Assembly (NCBI RefSeq): GCF_000799465.1
Contig: NZ_JUGU01000001.1
Location: 1 to 64,000 of the forward strand
Source: Psychroserpens sp. Hel_I_66
GTDB lineage: Bacteria; Bacteroidota; Bacteroidia; Flavobacteriales; Flavobacteriaceae
DNA: 64,000 bases
Direction: 5' to 3'
The position numbers and the translations under genes were made by a program. The notes under the pieces were generated by a model. That model did no database searches and was not told the origin of the DNA. It saw only the letters and a program-made list of their open reading frames with translations. Positions 9,601 through 18,055 of this stretch are shown here, piece by piece (within the stretch, counting starts at the first letter, position 1; each line of letters starts with the position of its first letter).

Positions 9601-11149
9601 CTGCACCGTCTGTTCCAGCATCCGGAGATGGGATAAATGTTACGTTTACCGTTGCGGATTGGTCACCACAGGGAGGTGTTCCCGTTAATGTATAGGTGTA
9701 GGCACCAGCTGGATCTATGGCAGGATCGAAAAGTCCGGTGCCACTCGCCAGGGCAGGAGACCATGAGCCACCGGTCTCGGGAGAGCCACCGAGAACTGTG
9801 AACAAATCTATTGGATCGCTGTTTGTGCAGAGGTCCAATGTTGCGCCAGTCCCTGGATCTGGAGGGATGTTCGTCGTTACCGTCACCGTTGCAGATGCAT
9901 CTGGACAAGGTGCACTTCCGGAGATAGTATACGTATAAACACCAGCGGTATCTAGAGTTGGGTCAAAAACTCCAGTTCCACTCGCCAGGGCAGGAGTCCA
10001 TGTGCCACCGGTCTCAGGTGAGCCACCGAGTATTGTAAATAAGTCTACTGGGCCATTGTCTAAGCACAGATCTACTGCACCGTCTGTTCCAGGATCTGAG
10101 AGGGGATTTATTGTAATGGTAACCGTTGATGTATTGCTACCACAGACCGTAGTTGTATCTACTTGATATGTAAAAATGTAAGGTCCGCCTGCAACAGTTA
10201 ATGATGTAATATCTAATGTACCTGTACTACCATTAGTTGTGGGGAAAGGACCACTCCAAAACCCATCAATATCTGGATTTCCTGATAAGCTATCTATTAA
10301 ATCTACAGACATAATAGTACTAAGATCTGTTTCGCAAAAATCTAAAACTCCATCTGTGCCTGAATTAGCTGGTGAGTTTATAACAACTGTGACCTCAAGT
10401 CTATTATCACTTTCACATGGTGGATCTACAGATGTGGCAAAATAGTTTTCTCCATCGATCAATGCTACATTTTGGTCCAATGGCACTACTGATTCTGAAT
10501 TGGGATACCAATTGTTAAAACCTAATGCTACGAGATCAGCAACTGTTGGTGCATCATCAGAACAAAATTCTTGAACAGCATCACCTGTTGGTACAGGAAC
10601 TACCCCAACGTTGACTAATACAGATAATCTTGATGTTCTACAGTTTGTATCAGGGTTTTCTTGATCTGCATAGTATATTGTATTATCATTTAAAATTGTT
10701 GTTGGTAATAAAGCTATACCTCCTGATGATACACTATACCACTGTACATTATTTCCGATGGCGTTTAAATCTGAGATTGTAGCATCATTTGCATCATCAA
10801 CACAAACACCTTGAAAATTTAATCCTAAAGGTGCTCCATAAATAAACACGTCAACACGCTCTCTAGTTCCACATGTGCCAGTTGCATCATCGGCATAATA
10901 ATCCTCTCCAGATATTAATCCTTCCGAAGCTGAAATTGGTGTTGTTGATGTTTGAGTATCATACCAAAATACACCATTACCATTATCTGTAGCTATCAAA
11001 TCAGATATAATTGGTCCATCAATATCACAAAAACTCTGAGTAACATTTGAAATGGATGGGCACTGTGCATTAATATTTAATGTACCTACTATAAAAAGAA
11101 ATAAGAATATTAGCTGTTTATGGTTAATAGCGTTAGGGTGTTTTAACAT
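6635..11149 (-). CDS. Giant repeat adhesin with T9SS type B sorting domain (gliding-motility-associated C-terminal domain)
   Basis: A 1504-residue surface protein. A signal peptide covers about residues 1-28 (ends NINAQ). Residues about 30-260 hold Ig-like/SprB-like modules with paired cysteines. About 350-1225 are eleven tandem modules of about 79 residues that alternate between two types and each hold two Cys (consensus LDLC...PIDLFTxLGGSPETGG(S/T)WSPALASGTG). The C-terminal about 90 residues are the T9SS type-B sorting domain (PDGFSPNDDSINDEF, LEIYNRYGN, DWDGTSDKG, PVGIYFF), which directs secretion across the outer membrane and surface attachment. Family members include the gliding adhesin SprB. 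It is second in an operon after the LysM protein and before PorP/SprF. The ligand is unknown. Confidence 0.92.
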   Translation of the reverse strand: MLKHPNAINHKQLIFLFLFIVGTLNINAQCPSISNVTQSFCDIDGPIISDLIATDNGNGVFWYDTQTSTTPISASEGLISGEDYYADDATGTCGTRERVDVFIYGAPLGLNFQGVCVDDANDATISDLNAIGNNVQWYSVSSGGIALLPTTILNDNTIYYADQENPDTNCRTSRLSVLVNVGVVPVPTGDAVQEFCSDDAPTVADLVALGFNNWYPNSESVVPLDQNVALIDGENYFATSVDPPCESDNRLEVTVVINSPANSGTDGVLDFCETDLSTIMSVDLIDSLSGNPDIDGFWSGPFPTTNGSTGTLDITSLTVAGGPYIFTYQVDTTTVCGSNTSTVTITINPLSDPGTDGAVDLCLDNGPVDLFTILGGSPETGGTWTPALASGTGVFDPTLDTAGVYTYTISGSAPCPDASATVTVTTNIPPDPGTGATLDLCTNSDPIDLFTVLGGSPETGGSWSPALASGTGLFDPAIDPAGAYTYTLTGTPPCGDQSATVNVTFIPSPDAGTDGAVDLCLDNGPIDLFTLLGGSPETGGSWTPALASGTGVFDPSLDTAGVYTYTISGSAPCSDASATVTVTTNIPPDPGTGATVDLCTNSDPIDLFTVLGGSPETGGSWSPALASGTGLFDPALDAAGAYTYTLTGTPPCGDQSATVNVTFIPSPDAGTDGAVDLCLDNGPIDLFTLLGGSPETGGTWSPALASGTGVFDPSLDTAGVYTYTIPADPPCENSSATVTVTTNIPPDPGTGATVDLCTNSDPIDLFTVLGGSPETGGSWSPALASGTGLFDPALDAAGAYTYTLTGTPPCGDQSATVNVTFIPSPDAGTDGAVDLCLDNGPIDLFTLLGGSPETGGTWSPALASGTGVFDPSLDTAGAYTYTIPADPPCEDSSATVTVTTNIPPDPGTGATVDLCTNSDPIDLFTVLGGSPEIGGSWSPALASGTGLFDPAIDPAGAYTYTLTGTPPCGDQSATVNVTFIPSPDAGTDGAVDLCLDNGPIDLFTILGGSPETGGTWSPALASGTGVFDPSLDADGVYTYTIPADPPCEDSSATVTVTTSIPPDPGTGATLDLCNNGGAIDLFTILGGSPETGGTWSPALSSGTGLFDPNDDIAGVYTYTLTGTSPCEDQSATVTVSIIPPPNAGEDSNAVICIGDGPQDLFNYLNGTPDSGGTWSPTLVSGSGIFDPNVDPAGIYTYTVTGPIACNQSDTSSLTVTIETNPDATGLEMSSEDICLGLSNDISITNATFLADGTFTLTYNLSGANISNNTTTINVLNGDSVFNIPASLLTNTGLTTVTITSITNVGSICSADVSAILPSSFTVLNSVTPELIENGNIFCLQDEPTIENLSSSIISTEVITWYDAPTNGNSYENTETLIDGQTYYASALSDDGCESTVRLEVTVTFENCPVDIVIPDGFSPNDDSINDEFTIENLRELYPNFTLEIYNRYGNILYKGDITTPDWDGTSDKGVTLGDSRLPVGIYFFILEFNDGNRNPIQGRVYLSR
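7490..10100 (-). repeat. Tandem coding repeats, about 237 bp per unit, higher-order period 474 bp
   Basis: Eleven in-frame units of about 237 bases lie in the adhesin gene. Units alternate between an A form (GTDGAVDLCLDNGPIDLF) and a B form (GTGATVDLCTNSDPIDLF), so the near-identical period is 474 bases; for example 8592-8882 and 9066-9356 are almost the same DNA. Identity is highest between about 7980 and 10060, and the outermost units are diverged. This is expected to be prone to expansion and contraction by recombination, and to assembly collapse. Confidence 0.9.
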
Positions 11150-11182
11150 AAAAAAACTTCTTATAAAGGTTAAATCTAGTGA

Positions 11183-13495
11183 TTAATTACCAATTTCTAA
11201 ATTATTAAATTCACGAATAATAATTTCATGATTATCAAAAACCCCAGAATTATTTTTTTTGTAGTTAAATTTAAGCGTGAAATATTCAGTTTTATAGATT
11301 TTTGCTGTCTCCTGAAAACTAACATCTTGGGACAATCTCAACATCGTATCAAACATTATATCAAATCCTTGAAGTACTTTGTTGGAGGGATCTGTATCAT
11401 TTTTGAGCTTATAATTGTTAAAATATCTCAATGTTTTGGAATTATTCGTAATCTGTGATAAATCTGGATAAATTAATTTTAAAATTTTAAATCTCTTTGA
11501 TGAAATTTGTTGTCCCTTCGGAACTAATGCCGATTCTAACACAGCTATTTGTATTTCAAATTTTGAAGATTGGCCTAGCAATACTGTGGTAGAACTTAAA
11601 AACACCCCGTTTTTTTCGCTATCAATAACAACATAGTTAGTTTTATTTTTTTCAAGATTAGAAATTAAATCATTTTCTGAGAACTCATTGTCGGTATTGG
11701 TAATAAAAATTTTTGCATTTGGTGAAAACTTTTTAATTAATAATCTGCTCTCAAGTCGATTAACATCACTTATCACAATAATATTACCATTGCTCTCATT
11801 GAGATACTCAAGCGTTTTTTCTATTTGAATCTCTGTTGTTGGTAGCGCTTGATAAATTGTTTCTATTTGATAATCATAAGTTTCTGAATTTGTTGTTATG
11901 ATGGGAATATCACTATTTAATGTCGTTGATAGGGCAGTTTCAAGGTCTTCATCAATCTTAGAAGCTATAATGGCATCAAAGGAATTTATATCAATATTTT
12001 CTATTCCGTTCGAGATCTTCTCTAAACTAATTTCCGCTTTTAAACCTAATTTATTTAAGCTATCTATTGCAGTTTTAGCTCCTCTGTAAAATTGAATATC
12101 ATTTTGTAGATCAGTATCTGCAATAGCATTGAAATTAGTCGTGTTTTTATCGTAGTATTTAAATTCTTCATTGCTAAAAGGCATAAGCATTAGAATTTTT
12201 TTATTTGTTTTCGAAGTAACGATTGAGCTTAAATCCTTATATGAATTATCTGATGAATTATTATTTAGGTTTGGTGATAATTCAACTGAAGTCGTATCAA
12301 GATTTTTAATTGGCATTTTTATAATTGTTCCGATAGTTACAGATTCTGATAATTCAGGATTTAATTTAAGGAACTCTGGTATCGTCATACCAGCTTTTTT
12401 AGAGAGACCGTAAAGTGTTTCTTTAGGTTCTATAACATAAGGTTTATATGCTAACTGTTCGTTTTCATTAATATTAATGGCAGGATTATTTGGTGAAATT
12501 GAATCTTGATCAATTGTGTTTTTTGCTAACTCTGTAGTATCTTTTAAAACAATATTATCAGGATCATTTGGGTTAGGTTCAATATCTTGTTCAGCTAAAT
12601 CTGTTGGTGTTTCGGTTGAGTTCGAATCGGTCGTGTTTTTAATGTTTTCTTCTTCTTCTAATACTTTATCGCTACTTGTTTGAGCTATAGTATTAATATC
12701 TTCCGAAGGAATTTTTATAACAGTGCCATAGCGCAACATATCAACAATTTGGGGGTTTAAACGTTCTAGTTCAGAAATTGAAGTATCGAACATTTTTGAT
12801 AGAGCAAATTTTGTGTCTCCCTTTTTTACTAAATATTCTGTTTTATTTCGTGTATTGGCTAATGAATTTGAATCGTCACTATTTGGTATTTTTATCTGTG
12901 AACCAATAGCCATTTTTTCAGGAATAACTGAAGAATTAATACTCGTAAGCAGATTTAGATCCACATTGTATTGTTTTGAAATACCATAAAACGTATCTCC
13001 TTTTATTACCGTATGAAATGTATTTGACGACTGCGTGCTTTGAGGTTTAGACGTGTTTTGAGTTTGTGATTGAGGTGAATAATTAGAATTATTTATCTCA
13101 AGAATATGACCAGCTTGTAACATAGGTTTTATGTGTGGGTTCTGGTCCTCTAAAGAACTAATGCTAATTCCGAATTTTTTTGAAAGACCAAATTTTGTAT
13201 CACCTCTTTTTACCTTGTAAACAAAAGCATTGCCACCTTTAGTTGTGTTTTGTGGTGCGGTATTTTGATTATTTGAAGCTTGTTCTTCGGAAACAGGAAT
13301 TTTCAATACCTCGCCAACAAAAATTAAGTTTGAAGCCTCTGGGTTCAATTGAAAAATGTCGTTGACAGAGACATTATAGATCCTTGAAAGCTGATATACC
13401 GTTTCTCCCTTTTTAACTGTGTGATTTTTAGTGAGTTTTTGAGCATTTCCGAAGAAAAAACATAACATCAAAGACATGAAAAATACTCTAGTCAT
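11183..13495 (-). CDS. LysM-repeat protein with C-terminal periplasmic-binding-protein-like domain
   Basis: A 770-residue exported protein (signal peptide ends FFGNAQ). Five LysM modules are visible: residues about 23-68 (HTVKKGETVYQLS), 92-136 (KVKRGDTKFGLS), 160-203 (TVIKGDTFYGIS), 221-264 (LVKKGDTKFALS) and 352-396 (VIEPKETLYGLS). LysM modules bind peptidoglycan glycan chains. An Asn/Thr-rich linker lies between the fourth and fifth. Residues about 430-770 look like a type 1 periplasmic-binding-protein fold (KILMLMPFSNEEF, FYRGAKTAIDSLNKLG). In flavobacteria this PBP1-plus-LysM architecture is commonly linked to T9SS cargo loci. It is the first gene of the adhesin operon, with 33 bases to the adhesin gene. 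Its precise role in secretion is inference. Confidence 0.88.
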   Translation of the reverse strand: MTRVFFMSLMLCFFFGNAQKLTKNHTVKKGETVYQLSRIYNVSVNDIFQLNPEASNLIFVGEVLKIPVSEEQASNNQNTAPQNTTKGGNAFVYKVKRGDTKFGLSKKFGISISSLEDQNPHIKPMLQAGHILEINNSNYSPQSQTQNTSKPQSTQSSNTFHTVIKGDTFYGISKQYNVDLNLLTSINSSVIPEKMAIGSQIKIPNSDDSNSLANTRNKTEYLVKKGDTKFALSKMFDTSISELERLNPQIVDMLRYGTVIKIPSEDINTIAQTSSDKVLEEEENIKNTTDSNSTETPTDLAEQDIEPNPNDPDNIVLKDTTELAKNTIDQDSISPNNPAININENEQLAYKPYVIEPKETLYGLSKKAGMTIPEFLKLNPELSESVTIGTIIKMPIKNLDTTSVELSPNLNNNSSDNSYKDLSSIVTSKTNKKILMLMPFSNEEFKYYDKNTTNFNAIADTDLQNDIQFYRGAKTAIDSLNKLGLKAEISLEKISNGIENIDINSFDAIIASKIDEDLETALSTTLNSDIPIITTNSETYDYQIETIYQALPTTEIQIEKTLEYLNESNGNIIVISDVNRLESRLLIKKFSPNAKIFITNTDNEFSENDLISNLEKNKTNYVVIDSEKNGVFLSSTTVLLGQSSKFEIQIAVLESALVPKGQQISSKRFKILKLIYPDLSQITNNSKTLRYFNNYKLKNDTDPSNKVLQGFDIMFDTMLRLSQDVSFQETAKIYKTEYFTLKFNYKKNNSGVFDNHEIIIREFNNLEIGN

Positions 13496-13672
13496 TTTAT
13501 AAAGGTTGTACCTAGGATTAAACGTTGATAATCAAAAAAATAAAAATAATATTTTTTTTGTTCAAAAAGTGCTCAGAACGAGTAGTTATAAACAGGTTAT
13601 TAACAATCTTTGGTTAATAAGAAGTTATTTCTTTAGTTTAAATTTGCTGAAATCTTTAATTAAAAATCTACT

Positions 13673-14680
13673 ATGTATAGAGTTTTTTATTTTACCATCA
13701 TTTTTCTATGCGTTGCTTCTTGTAAAAAGGAAGCAAGATCTACAACTCAAGACTTAATAAATACAAAACTTTCCGGACCAGTATTTGGTACCAGTTATTC
13801 TGTAATTTATGCTTCGGAAATGGACTACACCAAGCAATTTGATAGTTTATTTGAAGTCATCAATCAATCAATGTCAACTTACATTCCAGATTCTGAAATT
13901 TCAAAATTAAACCGCAACGAACCACATCAATTAGATATCCATTTTCAAAATGTGTTTTTAGCTTCAAAAAAGATTTATGATCAAACCAATGGTGCATTTG
14001 ATCCCACTATTGGCAACGTCGTGAACGCTTGGAGTTTTGGTGCAGACAAAAAGAAATTTTTAACCGATAGCACCACGATTGATAGTTTAATGCGTTTTGT
14101 AGGTTTTGACAAGGTTAAGCCAATTAACCATAGATATGGTTTTAAAATAAACAAACCTCAAAATACTTATTTAGAATTTAATGCCATCGCAAAAGGCTAC
14201 GGAGTTGATGTGATTGGAGAGTTTTTAGAGCGTAAAAACATTCAAGATTATCTAGTTGAAATTGGAGGAGAGATTAGGGCTAGAGGTGTGAATAAAGACA
14301 AGAATTCACCATGGCGAGTAGGGTTGGACGAGCCTCGATTTGACGGTGAACAATCGGTTTACAAAGCGATTGTTTTAAAAGATGAATCTATGGCGACTTC
14401 TGGCACTTACCGAAAATTTAAAATTGATGACAACGGTAATCGTTATGCACATATTATCGATACAAAAACCGGGTATCCGTCAAAAACGAATATTCTTAGT
14501 ATCTCTGTAATTGCAGAGGATTGTATGACTGCAGATGCCTATGCAACTGCATTTCAAACCATGGGAATAGAAACTGTTACCCAGTTTCTAAAATCTCATC
14601 CAGAGTTAAAAGTGTTTATCATTTTTGAAAATGACAACAACGAGTTTGAAACGCTAAACCTGAATAACTTCCCAGAATAA
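13673..14680 (+). CDS. apbE: FAD:protein FMN transferase (ApbE), lipoprotein
   Basis: A 335-residue enzyme that covalently attaches FMN to Thr or Ser of target proteins such as NqrB, NqrC and RnfG. It has a lipobox (VASC, Cys17) after a short signal sequence, so it is anchored in a membrane facing the periplasm. Family landmarks are MSTYIPDSEISKLN, the DPTIGNVVNAWSFG region, FNAIAKGYGVD, a nucleotide-binding EIGGEIRARG loop, ATSGTYRKF, HIIDTKTGYP and the metal-binding DAYAT motif near the C-terminus. Length matches the family. No Nqr genes are in the window. It is transcribed alone, divergent from the LysM-adhesin operon. Confidence 0.95.
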   Translation: MYRVFYFTIIFLCVASCKKEARSTTQDLINTKLSGPVFGTSYSVIYASEMDYTKQFDSLFEVINQSMSTYIPDSEISKLNRNEPHQLDIHFQNVFLASKKIYDQTNGAFDPTIGNVVNAWSFGADKKKFLTDSTTIDSLMRFVGFDKVKPINHRYGFKINKPQNTYLEFNAIAKGYGVDVIGEFLERKNIQDYLVEIGGEIRARGVNKDKNSPWRVGLDEPRFDGEQSVYKAIVLKDESMATSGTYRKFKIDDNGNRYAHIIDTKTGYPSKTNILSISVIAEDCMTADAYATAFQTMGIETVTQFLKSHPELKVFIIFENDNNEFETLNLNNFPE

Positions 14681-14695
14681 TTTAAAATAAAACCT

Positions 14696-14757
14696 AGCGA
14701 CTTATTTAGAATTTATGGTATCCATAGATGCTAGTAGTAAGTTGATGAAAAGTCGCT
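14696..14757. repeat. Spaced inverted repeat in the apbE/DUF423 gap
   Basis: agcgactt (14696-14703) is repeated inverted as aagtcgct (14750-14757) with 46 bases between, in a 121-base gap between two convergent genes. The stem could end transcription from either side, but no clear T-run follows, so its role is unknown. Confidence 0.35.
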
Positions 14758-14801
14758 CTAAATTTATTTAATTGTTTTTTTCTGTTTCAGAAACGAATGT
14801 T

Positions 14802-15170
14802 TTAAATGAAATTGATAAACAGCAGTGCCCACCCAATAACTAAAAGCATACCACCTATTGGCGTTATTGGTCCTAAAAATTTGAGTTTATTTCCTTTAGC
14901 GTCAGACAAAACCAAACCGTAAATGCTAAAAGAGAAGAGTAAAATTCCTATCGTAAAACACCAGTACATCGCTAAGGAGATGTGATTTAAGCCAAAACCC
15001 AAAACTAACAAAACGATGCCATGATACATTTGGTATTTGACACCAACTTCAAAACTATGTAGTTGATCCTTAGACAATCTTTTCTTTAGAGCATGAGCGC
15101 CAAAAGCTCCAAAAACTACTGATAAAATTCCAAAAAAAGCACCTGTTGCAATTACGATTTGTTCAGTCAT
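14802..15170 (-). CDS. DUF423 family membrane protein
   Basis: A 122-residue integral membrane protein with four hydrophobic segments (about residues 5-25, 47-65, 68-86, 99-120). It carries the family signature GAFGAHALKKRLS near the N-terminus and GGMLLVIGWALLF at the C-terminus. DUF423 proteins (E. coli YgdD) have no settled biochemical role. It lies 19 bases downstream of the methyltransferase gene in the same direction and is the last gene of the run beginning at 18009. Confidence 0.9.
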   Translation of the reverse strand: MTEQIVIATGAFFGILSVVFGAFGAHALKKRLSKDQLHSFEVGVKYQMYHGIVLLVLGFGLNHISLAMYWCFTIGILLFSFSIYGLVLSDAKGNKLKFLGPITPIGGMLLVIGWALLFINFI

Positions 15171-15189
15171 TGTGATTTGATTTAGTCAA

Positions 15190-15981
15190 CTATTTATAAA
15201 CTACCGGTATAATTTCCCCTTTAGCCAAGCAGTATGTTTCTATTTCCTCTTCGGAAAGTTTAGCAGTGTAATCTACTTCATCAACTTTAAAACCAATGCT
15301 ACGAAGCTTATCAAAATAATCCCGACCATAAACCCGAACATGATCATATTGTCCAAAGATTCGTGCACGTTCCTTTTGGTCTGTAATGGAATTATCCTGA
15401 AAAGTAACCGCTCTAGATAATTCCTGCGGAATTTGAAACACACCATATCCGCCAGGTTTCATAACCCGATATAATTCTTGCATCGCTTTGGTATCGTCTG
15501 GAATGTGCTCTAAAACATGATTACATAAAATAATATCGTAACTATTATCCTTAAAAGGTAAATTGCATATATCTGCTTTGACATCTGCAATTGGAGATAG
15601 TAGGTCTGTTGTGGTGTAGTCTATATTTTTTAGTTTTTTAAAACGTTTTAAAAAGCACTGTTCGGGAGCAAAATGGAGTACTTTTTTTTTATCATCTGAA
15701 TTTTCCGAAGAACTTTCCGAAGAAAAAAAATTGGTTTCATTTTTTAAATATAACCACAGCAATCTATGGCGTTCTAAACTTAGTGTAGAAGGTGAGAGTA
15801 CGTTGTTACGCTGGTTTCCGTAGCCATAAGGCAAAAAGGACTTAAAGCTTTTTCCGTCAATAGGATCTGTAAATTTATTGCCTTTTAAAAAGAATGCTAA
15901 AACTGGGCGAGCAATGTAGCTGAGCCTAATTAAAATAGGTCTGGGAATGGTGTTTAATATAAACTTGAAAAGTTTTTTCAA
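15190..15981 (-). CDS. Class I SAM-dependent methyltransferase
   Basis: A 263-residue protein with a Methyltransf_11-type core. KVLHFAPEQ is the place of motif I, though the usual GxGxG glycines are absent. It also has DYTTTDL (acidic residue after beta 2), ADICNLPFKDNSYDIILCNHVLEHI (motif post-I/II) and ELYRVMKPGGYGVFQIP (motif III). The N-terminal 70 residues are basic and hydrophobic (IPRPILIRLSYIARPVLAFFL), perhaps for membrane association. The substrate is unknown; lipid, quinone and glycan methylation are all possible. It follows the DUF3050 gene by 5 bases. Confidence 0.85.
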   Translation of the reverse strand: MKKLFKFILNTIPRPILIRLSYIARPVLAFFLKGNKFTDPIDGKSFKSFLPYGYGNQRNNVLSPSTLSLERHRLLWLYLKNETNFFSSESSSENSDDKKKVLHFAPEQCFLKRFKKLKNIDYTTTDLLSPIADVKADICNLPFKDNSYDIILCNHVLEHIPDDTKAMQELYRVMKPGGYGVFQIPQELSRAVTFQDNSITDQKERARIFGQYDHVRVYGRDYFDKLRSIGFKVDEVDYTAKLSEEEIETYCLAKGEIIPVVYK

Positions 15982-15986
15982 AGGGT

Positions 15987-16769
15987 TTAGTGCGTAATTG
16001 TAGTTTTTTGAGAGCCTATAAGTTTAGTTATACCATCCCAAAGAGCTATCCTGTGCTGTAATGATGATTTTGCAACAGATAAAACATCTTGCCATTTTTG
16101 TTGGTCTGTTCCGCAGAGTTCTTCTATCATTTTTAATGATAGAGGGCCATGTTCATCTCCATCTAATTCGATATGACGGTTGAGATAATATAATAATTTA
16201 CTGTAAGATGCATTAGAAATTTGAGATTGGTTTAATATTTCAAAAAACATATCTGGAATGACATCTTCACGACCAAAAGTGAAAGCAGACGCAATTTTAT
16301 GGGATTGATCTGTGTCTATAATATCAAAAGTAAATGTTACAAAATTTTGGGTTTCTACAGCTAATTGATTTGTTTGTAAAGCTGTATTAATAGAGTTTTT
16401 ATTTTCAACTGACTTGATAAAATTCTCAATATGATCTGTATTTGCTCCAATTTGTGACATCGCGTCCAAATACATCTCAAAATGGCTTTTAGGCTCTCCT
16501 AACTCATTGAGATCAGTTTCTTCACCCATCACGATCTCATTAATAAAACGGGCTGTTTTTGGTTTGCTTGATGGCAGCCAAGGGGTTGTTGTGCATGTGA
16601 GCTTATTTTGCAATGACTTTAACAAGGACATGAAGTCCCAAACAGCAAAAACGTGTTGCTCCATAAAAATCTTGATGTCATCTAAAGATGACATCTCACT
16701 ATAAAGTTTATGGTTTTTTAATTGTGCTCGTAATGAAACTAGTTCGTTTTCTATTTGCTGAATATTCAT
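15987..16769 (-). CDS. DUF3050 family protein (heme-oxygenase-like fold)
   Basis: A 260-residue, largely helical soluble protein. It contains the family-typical HVFAVWDFMSLLKSLQ segment near residues 34-50 and a HIELDGDEHGPLSL segment near 195-210, whose His/Asp/Glu residues could bind metal as in heme-oxygenase-like diiron proteins. The metal role is inference. It lies between map (6 bases upstream) and the methyltransferase gene (5 bases downstream), so the run is one transcription unit. The reaction is not known. Confidence 0.85.
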   Translation of the reverse strand: MNIQQIENELVSLRAQLKNHKLYSEMSSLDDIKIFMEQHVFAVWDFMSLLKSLQNKLTCTTTPWLPSSKPKTARFINEIVMGEETDLNELGEPKSHFEMYLDAMSQIGANTDHIENFIKSVENKNSINTALQTNQLAVETQNFVTFTFDIIDTDQSHKIASAFTFGREDVIPDMFFEILNQSQISNASYSKLLYYLNRHIELDGDEHGPLSLKMIEELCGTDQQKWQDVLSVAKSSLQHRIALWDGITKLIGSQKTTITH

Positions 16770-16775
16770 ATAAAA

Positions 16776-17594
16776 TTATATTTCTAAGGCTTCTTTTCTG
16801 AATTCATCCTCCTCATTAGAAGTAATACCCAATGCTTCATGTACGTAAGCAAAAGTTGATAATATCTCTGGTTTACCATCTACAATAGCTACATCATGTT
16901 CAAAATGTACGCTAGGTTTCCCGTCTTGAGTCACAATTGTCCATCCATCTTCGAGCTGTCTTACACGATGAGAACCACCATTTATCATAGGTTCTATAGC
17001 TACTACCATACCGTCAATAAATTTTTTACCACGACCTCTACGACCGTAATTTGGCATTTCTGGATCTTCGTGCATCTTGCGACCTAGACCGTGACCAACA
17101 AGTTCTCTCACAACTCCATAACCTTGAGCTTCGCAATATTGCTGTATTGCAAAACCAACATCTCCCACACGATTTCCAAGTTTAAATTCTCTAATACCTA
17201 CGTATAAAGATTCTTTAGTGGTTTTAATGAGTTGTTTGGTTTCTGGAGCAACTTCACCAATTTCAAAAGTGTAGGCGTGATCACCATAAAAATCATTCAT
17301 AAACGCTCCACAATCTATAGAGACGATATCTCCGTTTTTGAGAGGTTTATCTGTTGGTAATCCATGAACAACAGCTTCGTTAACGCTGCAAAGTAAAGTT
17401 GAAGGACAATCGTACAATCCCAAAAAACCAGGAAGAGCGCCTTGAGCTCTAATAAAATCTTCCGCAAGTTTATCTAAATGTTTTGTTGTAACGCCTTCTT
17501 TAGTTTCTTTTGCAAGCATTCCTAAAGTTTTAGAAACAACCAATGCGCTTTGGCGCATTAATTCTATTTCTTCTTTTGTTTTTACTATGATCAT
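16776..17594 (-). CDS. map: Methionine aminopeptidase, type I
   Basis: A 272-residue cytoplasmic enzyme that removes the initiator Met from nascent proteins. All five metal ligands of the pita-bread fold are seen in order: Asp in SIDCG, Asp in YGDHAYTF, His in VGHGLG, Glu in AIEPM and Glu in HFEHDVAI. The short insert-free form of about 270 residues is type I. The start gives MIIVKTKEEIELMRQSA, the typical opening. It follows the HAD hydrolase gene by a single base and is followed by DUF3050 after 6 bases. Confidence 0.96.
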   Translation of the reverse strand: MIIVKTKEEIELMRQSALVVSKTLGMLAKETKEGVTTKHLDKLAEDFIRAQGALPGFLGLYDCPSTLLCSVNEAVVHGLPTDKPLKNGDIVSIDCGAFMNDFYGDHAYTFEIGEVAPETKQLIKTTKESLYVGIREFKLGNRVGDVGFAIQQYCEAQGYGVVRELVGHGLGRKMHEDPEMPNYGRRGRGKKFIDGMVVAIEPMINGGSHRVRQLEDGWTIVTQDGKPSVHFEHDVAIVDGKPEILSTFAYVHEALGITSNEEDEFRKEALEI

Positions 17595-17595
17595 G

Positions 17596-18009
17596 TTATT
17601 TTTTTAAAAATGAAAAGAATCCTTTTTTTTGTTTTGGAATGTTCATGTTAAGGTCTTCTTTTGATATTAGCTGGTACACTTCTCCCCAACCTAAAATGCC
17701 ACCAATATTCCTATCGTCAATATAAATATCTGCATAAATTTTGCGACTTACAGAGTTATCGTATTTCTCTTCTGGAAAACTTTGGTTCACCGCATAAAAT
17801 GTTATGCCATTTTCTGTGCAAAAATCAACAGCTTCCTGTAGTTTTGAACCACTACGATAAGTCCACAATATAAGTCGATGACCATCTTTTTGAAGTCTTT
17901 TCATCGTTTCAAAAGCAAAAATACGGGCTTTACCGACTTTTGGATAGGCGTCCTCTACGATTGTACCATCAAAATCTATTGCTATGACAAGTTTATCTTG
18001 AAAATTCAT
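17596..18009 (-). CDS. HAD-superfamily hydrolase, BT0820-like
   Basis: A 137-residue small phosphatase-like protein. HAD motif I is IDFDGTIVED near the N-terminus (nucleophile Asp). LILWTYRSG fits motif II, and a late IYIDDRNIGG gives the motif IV acidic pair. The frame is open to an upstream TTG at 18033, but that TTG lies inside a good -7 promoter box (18031-18038), so the ATG at 18009 (MNFQDKLV) is preferred. The substrate is unknown. It heads the run HAD-map-DUF3050-methyltransferase-DUF423. Confidence 0.85.
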   Translation of the reverse strand: MNFQDKLVIAIDFDGTIVEDAYPKVGKARIFAFETMKRLQKDGHRLILWTYRSGSKLQEAVDFCTENGITFYAVNQSFPEEKYDNSVSRKIYADIYIDDRNIGGILGWGEVYQLISKEDLNMNIPKQKKGFFSFLKK

Positions 18010-18030
18010 TAGTGAGTTTTTGTTAAGTTG

Positions 18031-18038
18031 CAAAAGTA
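18031..18038 (-). promoter_or_regulatory. -7 promoter element TACTTTTG for the HAD-map operon
   Basis: On the minus strand TACTTTTG matches TAnnTTTG exactly. It lies 18 bases after the gpmI stop and 21 bases before the chosen ATG at 18009. No clear -33 TTG is seen. It decides the start of the downstream gene. Confidence 0.45.
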
Positions 18039-18055
18039 CAATTTTTAGAAATTAA

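Noticed and set aside
7490..10100. CRISPR array
   Set aside because: The repeats are long, contiguous, in frame with the adhesin and without unique spacers.
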